A stretch of DNA of 64,000 nucleotides. Source: Hormiphora californensis. Taxonomy: Eukaryota; Ctenophora; Tentaculata; Cydippida; Pleurobrachiidae. The DNA lies in NCBI GenBank assembly GCA_020137815.1, contig CM035355.1, positions 5,235,003 to 5,299,002 of the forward strand, in the 5' to 3' direction. Position 1 is the first letter of the stretch; every line of letters begins with the position of its first letter. Of the stretch, positions 20,103 to 28,900 are shown in pieces. Made by a program: the position numbers and the translations under genes. The notes under the pieces were generated by a model. It searched no databases, had not been told where the DNA came from, and saw only the letters and a program-made list of their open reading frames with translations.

Positions 20103-20201
20103 GGTCTCCTAAGCAACTGCCTTGGTTATCATAGCAACTGTCTTGGTAACCATAGCAACTGCTTTGATTACCATAGCAACAACCCTGGATACCATAGCAA
20201 C
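20103..20201. promoter_or_regulatory. 21-bp-periodic array of X-box (RFX-type) motifs
   Basis: Five copies of a 15-base motif at 20103, 20124, 20145, 20166 and 20187, exactly 21 bp apart: GGTCTCCTAAGCAAC, GGTTATCATAGCAAC, GGTAACCATAGCAAC, GATTACCATAGCAAC, GGATACCATAGCAAC. The last four agree with the RFX X-box half-site pattern (GTNRCC then RGYAAC) with at most small changes. It could be an RFX-responsive element or just a minisatellite. No gene starts close by. Confidence 0.45.
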
Positions 20202-20738
20202 CAACATCGTATAAGCCGAGTGCAAAATTCATCAGGAAATCCGGTTTTGAAGCTTAGTTATCAATTTTACACCCATTTGTGGCAGGGAAACACCGCATTA
20301 TGAATACATAATGCAATAATTCTTGTTTCTAATTTGAGAGTGACGGGCACTGTGGGTGTTCTCTATTAAGGTGGCCTGAGGCTACGTTGAGGAAGCCCCC
20401 GGGCTGGACGTGACGAGATATTTTACGTATTATTCATATTGTAAGTTTAGTTTGAAATGTTTTTCCGATAAAAAATAGGGCATTGCCCTTCTAGTCCGAT
20501 GTGTTTAATGCGACACGCAATGGACGTGAATGCCAAAAACATTTGGGTAATTCAGTACATAACGAATACATGATAGGACGTTACCGAGTCGGACTTCAGC
20601 TCTTTTTCTAGGACGAGAAACCTTGGAAATGTTCAGGTCGAAATTCGAAAATAGCGTGACCTGCACACGACCAATCACAGCTCAGAAAGAACGAGTATGT
20701 ACTGGAGCTGTCGTTAGCTTTGATTTCAATCGATCGGT

Positions 20739-20782
20739 CTGTGGTCACCATCTTAAACCACTGGTTTAAGATGGTGACCATT
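20739..20782. repeat. perfect palindrome with 18-bp arms
   Basis: GGTCACCATCTTAAACCA, one base, then its reverse complement. Lies upstream of the LINE; it may belong to its 5' region or be an independent hairpin. Confidence 0.8.
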
Positions 20783-21059
20783 TACTGGCCACGATATGCT
20801 CGACTCGTCACTCGACCTGAATATTTCTGAGTTAGCTCACAGTTATTGATATTATACATCACGCAAATGTTATCAGGGATATCTCCAGTTGCTAACTTCC
20901 AACATCAAGATGGCACAAATTACAACAGCCTCATCCATCACGGCCACGGGAATTTGCATTGCGGTTTTGGGGGTCTTTGCCCGCAGCCCGGGGTCAAAAT
21001 TTATATATTCGCTCACTAAAAATATGATATTTCAGTTTTCCGTTCTCAAAAATGATATT

Positions 21060-24000
21060 AGGAGGTGATAGTTAAGGTTGAGCACCTCACAGACCGGCTG
21101 GAACAGACACAGGAACCCTTCCAGAGAGGAGACCGATAACAGGAGCAAGGAAGAGGATTTTTTCGAGCGCCTCTTGGTGAGGCTGTCGGACAAACTGTCA
21201 GGCCTAGTAGCAAACGAGGTCAACAAACAGAAAACAAGTCCAAATCAGTCGAACGTGTCCTGGAGTATACCCCCTGGGATGACCCTCACTCAAAGTGCAC
21301 GTTAAACGAAAAACGCAACGATGTATACGGAGGTAAGGTTAAAGGCTCAAACCTTATCCTTCTGAACGGGCGAAGTCTCAACCCATCTGCGGGGAGCCAA
21401 ACAAAATGGAAAATGCGGTACGTGGCGGACTTGATAACCTCCTCTAAACTTCCAGTTGCCGCAGTAAGTCTCACCGAAACATGGTGGGACGGACGGATCG
21501 AAGATGCCCAAGTTCATGTTCCAGGGTACAACCTTTTCAGATCTGATCGGGAGTTTAGGACTGGGGGCGGATGTGCACTTCTTATTCACAGTTCCCTCAT
21601 TGTCACCGATACAACCTCAATTAGTGACGATTTCAACAACATGATTGCTGTCTATATACCCCGATGTCACACAATACTGGCCTCGATCTACCGAACGGGA
21701 GAGTACCAGTACCTTCTGGAACACCTCCAGACCTTCATTGACAAACACTCCAACGGAAAATCGATTCCAGACATTTTTATCCTTGGAGACCTAAACCTGC
21801 CACATCACAATTGGGAGGGAACGACTGTGCCAGAGGAAACCAGAACAGATCGCTACGTTTCCGAAACTGAGGTGTTTACTGAAGAAAACTTTCTGAGCCA
21901 GATTGTAACGGACCCTACCAGGGGACAAAACATTTTAGATGTAATCCTAACCAATAGACCAGACTATTTTATCAAAACGGAGGTCGACACATGTGAAAGT
22001 ATATCTGATCACAAAATTGTCTTCGGTGTATTAGGATATGATATGACACGTACGATTCCAATTGTTAAGCAAAATTTTGACAGGTGGTCGTTTAGTGGTG
22101 TCTGTTATCACAAAGCAAATTTTGAACAGTTGAGAGAGATACTCCACGATATAGAATGGGATTTACTCTGGGAAATATGTGACTCAGTAGAGAACATGGA
22201 CTGTCTAACGGCATTCACTCACCTACTAACCCTCACGATTTTACAGGGCACATGTCTTACGTCACCGACTAGAGCAAACTCCAGAACCACGTTCAAGGAC
22301 AGAGCTCTTACTAAGATGAAATCAAAGAGAAGGAGAATTGCCCGACGTATTGAGAAGCTTAAGAGGAAAGGAGCCAGCGGTTCCAGGATCGAAAAGCTAG
22401 AGGCCCTTGCTACGGAATGTGTTACTAACATTAAAGAACACCTGACTATACAGCTGAACAAGGAAGAGGACAAGGCAGTGGCCCTCATAAAGGAAAACCC
22501 TAGAGCCTTCTATGCCTACGCGAAGAAAAAGAGGAAGGTCCAGTCAAACATTGGACCTCTACGGACCGTGAACGGGACCCTCACTGACGACCCTTTGGAG
22601 AAATCGGAGATCCTTCAAAGTCAGTATGTGAAAGTATTCAGTGATCCAGACGCAGTGGTTGTTGAGGAAGCGCTGGAGAGAATTGCAGAGAGGACTGAGA
22701 AGTTAGAAGATGTCACCTTCACCCCTTCAACAATCGAGGAAGCGCTAAGTCAACTTAAACCAACTTCAGCAGCACCCCACGGTGATGTCCCAGCGCTGGT
22801 GCTACGGGAATGCCGTCGTCAGCTGGCATACCCCTTGTGGAAGCTGTGGGACCAATCATTTGATAACGGATTCATACCAGAGGATCTGAAGAAGCAGCAA
22901 ATAGCGCCTATCTACAAGAAAGGTAACAAGACTCTCCCAGAAAGTTACCGGCCGGTGGCACTCACGAGCCATGTGACTAAGACCTTCGAAAGGATCGTAA
23001 GACAGCAGCTTACGGACTTTGTGGAGAGGACGGGGGTGCTGAACGAAGAGCAGCACGGGTTCAGAGCTGGGAGGAGTACACTAAGTCAACTCCTTAGCCA
23101 CTACGATGGCATACTAGAGGATATGAACTCCGGAGTTGAAGTTGATGTCGCGTACATAGACTACGCTAAGGCGTTTGACAAGGTGGATATCAAGATTCTC
23201 CTAGGTAAACTAAGGAAATATGGAGTAAGAGGAAAGCTACTAGAGTGGATTGAGGCTTTTCTGACTGGAAGAACCCAAAAGGTGGCTCTGGAAGGAAAGT
23301 TCTCAAGATCAGAACCGGTTTTGAGTAGTGTGATACAGGGGTCCGTGCTTGGGCCTCTTCTCTTCATCTTGTATATAGCCGATCTAGTGGAATGGACAAG
23401 CGGACACCCACTAACGTTTGCGGATGATACAAAGAACCGTAGAGCTATTAAAGAGCTGGAAGACCAAGAAGCCCTTCAAAAGGACCTGGACGACATCGCA
23501 ATCTGGTCGAGAAACAACAACATGATACTTCATGAAGACAAGTACGAAGTTATGAATTACAGATTGAACAATACAATATTCCTGCGGGCACTTCCCTTCA
23601 ATGTCCAGTGCTACCGATACAACAGCACATCGGGTGAAGCCATCGAGCCAGCCTATTGTGTTAAGGATCTGGGGATTTACATGACGGACGACGCCTCCTG
23701 GGAAACCCATATCAGCATCATCTCCAAGGAGGCCAAGCGCCTGGCCGGGTGGACTTTGGGAGTATTCAGAGACCGATCTGAAGGAACGATGCTGACACTA
23801 CTAAAGTCTTTGATTAGGCCAAAGCTGGAGTACTGTTCCCCACTTTGGTCACCGTGTAAAATCAAAGATATTGCTCAACTGGAAACCGTACAGAGATTCT
23901 TCACTCGACGGGTGAAAGAATGTGAAGGTATGGACTATTGGGAAAGGATTAAGTATCTGAGGATTCTGTCTCTACAAAGAAGAAGAGAACGGTACATGAT

Positions 24001-24475
24001 AATTCAGGTATGGAAGATACTTCACGAGATGGTACCAAACAGCACGAACATATCCTTCTACAACCACCTTCGCCATGGACCAAAGGCCCATCTCCCACAA
24101 ATCCATCACACTGCTCAAAAATCAGTCCAGACTCTTCGAGAGGAATCTTTTGGGATACGAGCTATCCAACTCTTCAACAGGATGCCGACATCAGTCCGTC
24201 TATCTACATCTGTTGACAACCTAAAAGTCAATCTGGGCAGATTTCTCGACACCCTTCCGGAAAGACCTCCGGTCACAGGATACCACACAACTGGGGACAA
24301 CTCGCTCTTTAGTCTGCTGACGGAAGGCAAGTAACCTTCATTCCCACTTATCACAACACTTCACGTGGATGCTTAGGCTGAGTGCGTGGTATTATTTTGA
24401 CTTTTTATTGTGTACAATACCAAAACTTATTTGTAATTCTTGTAATTCTTGTAATTCTTGTAAGTGTACGCCCTG
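21060..24475 (+). mobile_element. CR1/L2-type non-LTR retrotransposon (LINE) with intact ORF2
   Basis: An ORF coding for endonuclease plus reverse transcriptase, followed by about 140 bp of 3' region ending in TTGTAATTC repeated three to four times (about 24429-24462), as CR1/L2 elements often end in a short tandem repeat. The 5' limit is uncertain. A 75-codon open frame (21078-21305) in another frame could be the end of ORF1. The element is on the plus strand about 500 bp upstream of APRT. Confidence 0.9.
21260..24334 (+). CDS. LINE ORF2: apurinic-type endonuclease and reverse transcriptase
   Basis: One uninterrupted frame; the first ATG in it is at 21413, but similarity starts upstream (LLNGRSLN near 21355), so the true start is earlier or depends on ORF1. 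The N-terminal third is an exonuclease-endonuclease-phosphatase domain with SLTETWWD, GDLNLPHHNW and SDHK. The middle is the reverse transcriptase: SYRPVALTS, GFRAGRST, YIDYAKAFD (motif A), QGSVLGPLLF (motif B) and FADDTK (motif C, catalytic Asp pair). The C-terminal part (ERIKYLRILSLQRRRERY) is the region usual in CR1-like elements. No stop or frameshift occurs in about 1000 codons, so this copy may be young or still active. Confidence 0.92.
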   Translation: MEYTPWDDPHSKCTLNEKRNDVYGGKVKGSNLILLNGRSLNPSAGSQTKWKMRYVADLITSSKLPVAAVSLTETWWDGRIEDAQVHVPGYNLFRSDREFRTGGGCALLIHSSLIVTDTTSISDDFNNMIAVYIPRCHTILASIYRTGEYQYLLEHLQTFIDKHSNGKSIPDIFILGDLNLPHHNWEGTTVPEETRTDRYVSETEVFTEENFLSQIVTDPTRGQNILDVILTNRPDYFIKTEVDTCESISDHKIVFGVLGYDMTRTIPIVKQNFDRWSFSGVCYHKANFEQLREILHDIEWDLLWEICDSVENMDCLTAFTHLLTLTILQGTCLTSPTRANSRTTFKDRALTKMKSKRRRIARRIEKLKRKGASGSRIEKLEALATECVTNIKEHLTIQLNKEEDKAVALIKENPRAFYAYAKKKRKVQSNIGPLRTVNGTLTDDPLEKSEILQSQYVKVFSDPDAVVVEEALERIAERTEKLEDVTFTPSTIEEALSQLKPTSAAPHGDVPALVLRECRRQLAYPLWKLWDQSFDNGFIPEDLKKQQIAPIYKKGNKTLPESYRPVALTSHVTKTFERIVRQQLTDFVERTGVLNEEQHGFRAGRSTLSQLLSHYDGILEDMNSGVEVDVAYIDYAKAFDKVDIKILLGKLRKYGVRGKLLEWIEAFLTGRTQKVALEGKFSRSEPVLSSVIQGSVLGPLLFILYIADLVEWTSGHPLTFADDTKNRRAIKELEDQEALQKDLDDIAIWSRNNNMILHEDKYEVMNYRLNNTIFLRALPFNVQCYRYNSTSGEAIEPAYCVKDLGIYMTDDASWETHISIISKEAKRLAGWTLGVFRDRSEGTMLTLLKSLIRPKLEYCSPLWSPCKIKDIAQLETVQRFFTRRVKECEGMDYWERIKYLRILSLQRRRERYMIIQVWKILHEMVPNSTNISFYNHLRHGPKAHLPQIHHTAQKSVQTLREESFGIRAIQLFNRMPTSVRLSTSVDNLKVNLGRFLDTLPERPPVTGYHTTGDNSLFSLLTEGK

Positions 24476-24719
24476 CGGACCCAAAAACTAAAGAGTAAAA
24501 AGCAAAAAAAGCAAATCAAAAACAGAAGCGGCAAGAAGCATTTTTATTTTCGAAATGAAGAAACGTAAACGCTGCACTGCATTTTGGTAAAACGTACGTA
24601 ACGCGCCAATTATTTCTCAAAAACGTCTGCCCCGCGCGGCTTAAAAGTAAGTTTTTTAATTTTGATTTTCTCTGCTCTAAAAATTTACACATTTCGTTTT
24701 TGTATTTCGCTTTCCCGGT

Positions 24720-24942
24720 AAAGTCGGATTTTTTGAAACTGTCACCCCCCTGAAATAACAAATTTGCCATATCTCCGGTTCCTGATAAGATAGAGACTTG
24801 AAATTTGGAGGTTCGGAAGAACTTAGCAAGATCTTCGTAACCTCCAAATTTCAAGTCTCTATCTCGTCAGGAACCGGATTTATTGTCATTTACGAAATTT
24901 GAAAATACCCAGGGGGGTGACAGTTTCAAAAAATCCGACTTT
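24720..24942. mobile_element. 223-bp hairpin MITE with TA flanks, next to the APRT start
   Basis: The ends AAGTCGGATTTTTTGAAACT and its reverse complement are terminal inverted repeats, and the arms continue with mismatches over about 95 bp (CTCCGGTTCCTGA..., GACTTGAAATTTGGAGGTT). Both ends are flanked by TA, as expected for a Tc1/mariner-type MITE. Its right end is 25 bp before the APRT ATG, so it must lie in the promoter or 5' UTR. Confidence 0.82.
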
Positions 24943-24967
24943 AGATTCGCTTAGTATTCGCGACGAA

Positions 24968-25588
24968 ATGGTGGATACAGGGCTGTTAGAGAGACTAAAA
25001 GAGGCTGTAAAAGATGCTCCTGACTTCCCCAGACCCGGAATTTTGTTCAAAGACATTATGCCAGTGTTCCAGGACCCCAAACTTGTTTGGGAAACATGTG
25101 AAGCACTCGTTGAAGAGGTTAAAAAGGTCGGAAAGCCGGATGTTATCATTGGGATCGAGGCCCGGGGTTTCTTGATTGGTCCTATCATGTCCATGATAAT
25201 GGGAATTCCTTTCGTGGCTATCAGGAAAAAGGGAAAACTGCCACGGGAGTGTTTCTCAGTAAAATATGAAAAAGTAAGTGGCAGATCACTCACTGTATTG
25301 AGTGTAACTCAGTTCAAATTTACTATTTATCACTTCGATTTTTACATGTCCAGTTTTCAGGAGTACGGAGTAGATGAGTTTGACATGCAGAAAGATTCCT
25401 TGACACCTGGCCAAAAAGTGGTGGTTGTAGACGATTTGTTGGCGACTGGCGGTACATTGGAGGCAGCAGCTAAATTGTGCGACATGGCGAAAGCAACCGT
25501 GATAACGCATTGTATCATGTTTGAGTTAGACTTTTTGAAGGGTAGGGAAAGGTTATCGCACCCTGTCGTATCTCTTGTGAGATATTGA
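24968..25588 (+). CDS. APRT: adenine phosphoribosyltransferase
   Basis: Cytosolic purine-salvage enzyme: adenine plus PRPP gives AMP plus pyrophosphate. Two exons, 24968-25273 and 25361-25588, separated by an 87-nt intron (GTAAGT...TTTTCAG) that stays open in frame. The predicted protein has 177 residues; animal APRT is about 180. Family marks are DFPRPGILFKDI near the N-terminus, GIEARGFL (substrate-side loop), RKKGKLP, and the PRPP-binding motif VVVVDDLLATGGT. I chose the ATG at 24968 (MVDTGLLERL) because the frame upstream of it lies inside the adjoining MITE. Single-copy and intact. Confidence 0.95.
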   Translation: MVDTGLLERLKEAVKDAPDFPRPGILFKDIMPVFQDPKLVWETCEALVEEVKKVGKPDVIIGIEARGFLIGPIMSMIMGIPFVAIRKKGKLPRECFSVKYEKVSGRSLTVLSVTQFKFTIYHFDFYMSSFQEYGVDEFDMQKDSLTPGQKVVVVDDLLATGGTLEAAAKLCDMAKATVITHCIMFELDFLKGRERLSHPVVSLVRY

Positions 25589-25919
25589 GGGGGTTTCTCT
25601 TCTTTTTAGTGCTTTTTAGGGGCTGTTTTTTATTAACGACTAGAGTACCCGTTTGCTGGGAACCCGTGACCTGGTAAATGGTAATTTATCGTCATATAAC
25701 CGGTGACATTTGTGTTTGATTTTTAAAAGATAATTTGTTTGTTCCTTAGAGCAAAATGGCCATTACAATTTTGGCGAGGCGGGAAATCATTTACTGTAAC
25801 GCGCGAATTTCCCCAAAAAAGCGCTGCTTTTTTACGCCGCGCCGTGTGGTAATTCTCTATGCGCGCAGTGTAAAATTTTAAAATTCATTGAAAATTTCCT
25901 CTCGTTCGCGTTATATAAG

Positions 25920-26046
25920 GTGAAAGCGAAACAACAACGAACTGGCTGCGCGTCGCGCATTCGTTGCGCATAACGATCTCACCGGAGAGATTCACATGCG
26001 CAACGTTGCGGGACGCGCAGCCAGTTCGTTGTTGTTTCGCTTACAC
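25920..26046. repeat. inverted repeat with 51-bp arms
   Basis: Arms 25920-25971 and 25996-26046 (GTGAAAGCGAAACAACAACG and its complement at the outer ends), with a 24-base spacer. GC-rich inner part (GCTGCGCG/CGCGCAGC). Confidence 0.88.
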
Positions 26047-26052
26047 TTTACT

Positions 26053-26371
26053 CCATTTTTTTTCAACTGTTCACCCCCCAAAGTCGTGCGCGGAATTGTT
26101 TTGCGCGTTTATCACATGTTAACGTGTAGCGCGCGCCACCCAAATTGTAATTTTTATCGAATTTCAGTTTTTTGGTTTAGTTACTATTTATTTATTTATT
26201 TATGTTTATAAGTCGCATGGGACGTGCGTGGTGTACCAGGAGTGGTGGATTGTGAAGCCACTCTTGTTGTGTCCCTCTCCCTCCTTCTCCGTGTGCCAAC
26301 ACAACACTATACTGGTACACCCGCACAGTCGTGTTCCATTTTGTTTTTGGGTGAACAGTTGAAAAAAAATG
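26053..26371. repeat. 319-bp element with 24-bp inverted ends
   Basis: CCATTTTTTTTCAACTGTTCAC at 26053 recurs as its reverse complement near 26350-26371. A weaker inner inverted repeat involves GTGCGTGGTGTACCAG and CTGGTACACCCGCAC. Adjoins the hairpin at 25920-26046, so the two may form one composite foldback element. Confidence 0.7.
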
Positions 26372-27017
26372 GACTTTATGTCGCCAAAAAAAAGTCGACG
26401 AAAAATTCCAAATTCGTGAATTATAAGAACTCCGGTCAGTTCTAATCTTGCCAATCCGTTTTCCGGGAACCCCTGGCCAAAGGACATTAAAATTCACATA
26501 ACGACCAAGTTTCATATCGATTGGATAAGATTTTGGGTGGCTACGGTGAAAAATATCGTATTTTTGGCATTTTTAACTTTCCCGACGCGATTTACGACCC
26601 TTAAACATTGAGTTACGGGAAATCGCTATCATGTAAAATGAAGTTCAAACGATTCTCTTTCCCCACTATTGCGTTAGTTTTTTGATTTAGAGCCGTTTTC
26701 AGGGTCTTAGAAGCGTTTGAAAAAATGTAAGTATTTTTGGTGCAATGACGTCACCCCGTGACGTCACTGTTGTAAAGATCGGATCAAAAATCTGAGCCCG
26801 TACTTACACCCGCCTTGGTCCAAAGTACCAGTGTACAAATTTTCAGGGGTCTAGCTCAAAAACTGTAGGAGGAGTAGGGAGAAAACAATTATCGGACTAA
26901 CATTTTGGAAATTATTATTTAACGATAGAGTTATGTTTAGTTGATTTAGTAGCAGGTTATTTTATACAAGTTGTTTTTCTATTTCAAGTTCTTCACTAAA
27001 TTGCTTTTATTCCTAGC

Positions 27018-27539
27018 ATGTTGGCTCCGGTATCTGGGTTTCGGAAACTGAATGTTGGATCAACAACACCCAATACACCGCCCCCAACATCTCTCAAAGG
27101 AACCCGACTGTCCCTGCACAGTTCCCTTCAACAAACAAGTACTGGAATTCAGGCGTTGGATTTGGTTCTTGGAAATGGTGTGAATCTCTCCTCTGCTACA
27201 CTTTTTATTGTAAGTTACTCACTTTCAATGTTCTCTTTCTCAAAAATGCTTCTTTATCTCTCTTTCTCTCTTTGTTTAAAAAACTAACACGTGCGTGCTG
27301 CTCAGATCGGCCTGTATGTGCTTTGTGTCAGACAAAAGAAAACAAAAAGTATGCCTCATGGCAGCCCGATGCGGGGCTCGAACCCGCGACCCCGAGATTA
27401 AGAGTCTCGTGCTCTACCGACTGAGCTAACCGGGCGCTGTGCGATTGACATTTTGAAAGTTCATATACACTCAAACACACCTGGAAAACCCCTGCAGACG
27501 GGCTGCCGCAATTTTCTACCTGCAATACTGCAGTGTATC

Positions 27540-27635
<96 letters not shown>

Positions 27636-28766
27636 ACGTCTACAGATTGTTAACCCACACAGTTGTGTATGTACATACAAATGTACAAAACTCAAGTAAT
27701 ACTTTTCCGCCATCCTCTAATTTTCACTTCTTTCAAGTAAATTATAAAATTTCAATGCTAAATCTCCCGTTATGTTTCCAGGAGAGAGATAGGGGTGAGT
27801 ACACACCCCAGTTTGCTCGACATTTCATATCGGAGGGTGTATCACATGGCCATACTGTGGTTTGTTGTGGGGAGAGGGTAGAACAGTGGCTGGAAACACT
27901 CCCTACGCCCATACAACAAGGTAGTTGCCTAGTTATTAAGTGGTAATTTTGTACAGTTATTTATTTAGTGGTAGCTGGTTTGATTTGTGTCGCTCACACC
28001 GCATTTTATTTCTGTGGGGGTTTGGTAGAGCAAGGTTTGATTTAATAATTTACAGAAGATTCAGTTTTCAAAATTCAATCAAATCATCTTATTTTCAGAT
28101 GAAAAACAAGATCAAGAACCAGATCTCCCAGAGGACCAGCTGAAGATAGCGTGGCGTTACAAGCGCCGTATTCAGGCTCGATACAGCCACAGTTACGATC
28201 TCTCGAAACATCTCCCTACCTCCCAACTAACATCCTGTCACGTGATACCATCATCAACTCCAGCTCAGGAGATACTAGATCAAATATCAGATCACATCAC
28301 AAAAACTGATAATGTTGTGAGGGTTATCCTTGATCGTCCGTTTTTTCCTGATCTGGAAGATTCATCCGTTTTCCGTTTTCATTACCTACTCCGCCAGATT
28401 ACAAACACTAAAAACTCGGTCCTTCTTTGTACCTACCCGGATTGTATTCCATCTTCACTCTCTTTCTCCCTCTCTTCTCTATACAACAACTCTCTAACGA
28501 TAAACTCACTGCCTCGAGACAAGACCTCTGTTTACAGAGATTATCATGGGATCATTAATCTGAACAAAGTTGACAACATGTGCAGTTTTACTTCGCCCAC
28601 ACCGGATATGTCAGATCGGTTTTTCAAGATCCAGAGAAAGAAGTTTATTGTGGAGAAGATGCACCTTCCACCAGATCTGAGTGAAACTGTCAGTAGATCG
28701 AGTTCGACTAACAGTGGCAGTGGTGGTTGTGGGAGTGGCGGTGGGGCTTCCGCTTTAGATTTTTAA
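27018..28766 (+). CDS. ELP4: Elongator complex protein 4
   Basis: Subunit of the RecA-like Elp4-Elp5-Elp6 ring of Elongator, which modifies wobble uridines in tRNA. Exons 27018-27209, 27782-27920 and 28099-28766; phases 0 and 1 close, giving 332 residues, shorter than the human protein (about 424). Matches to the family include TGIQALDLVLGNG at the N-terminus, SEGVSHGHTVV, KIAWRYK, YRDYHGIINL and the C-terminal HLPPDLSETVSRSS, ending in DF. Intron 1 holds a tRNA gene on the other strand and a long (CT)n tract. A 3' splice site (TTCCTAG) is one base before the ATG. PRCC starts only 134 nt downstream on the same strand. Confidence 0.93.
27363..27435 (-). tRNA. tRNA-Lys (anticodon CTT)
   Basis: A 73-nt cloverleaf on the minus strand: acceptor stem GCCCGGT/ATCGGGC (one G-T pair), D arm GCTC...GAGC, anticodon stem CGAGA/TCTCG with loop CTCTTAA, T arm GCGGG TTCGAGC CCCGC. 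No intron, and CCA is not encoded. The internal promoter boxes TAGCTCAGTCGG and GGTTCGAGCCC are intact. The discriminator base reads T, where G is usual for lysine tRNA. It lies within ELP4 intron 1 on the opposite strand. Confidence 0.93.
27539..27634. repeat. (TC)n microsatellite in ELP4 intron 1
   Basis: Nearly pure TC tract of about 95 bases, pyrimidines on the ELP4 sense strand, between the tRNA gene and exon 2. Confidence 0.95.
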
Positions 28767-28900
28767 AGGGTGTTTATAATGTTTGAAATATGTAGTTTTA
28801 TTAACTTATTTGACCTTTTTTAGATTATAATTTTAGCACTTAGAACTTTTGAGTGTATTTCCGATTGTGGCTAACCCTGTTTCCCCTTGTCCTAGCTGAT

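Larger units (their letters stand above)
25589..27017. other. intergenic between APRT and ELP4, dominated by hairpin elements
   Basis: Apart from the inverted repeats listed separately I see no gene. The end of the region (TTGCTTTTATTCCTAG) is a 3' splice site one base before the ELP4 ATG. Confidence 0.5.

Noticed and set aside
26192-26515. Minus-strand frames of 93-107 codons
   Set aside because: They lie within an inverted-repeat element, have no family features and overlap in two frames.
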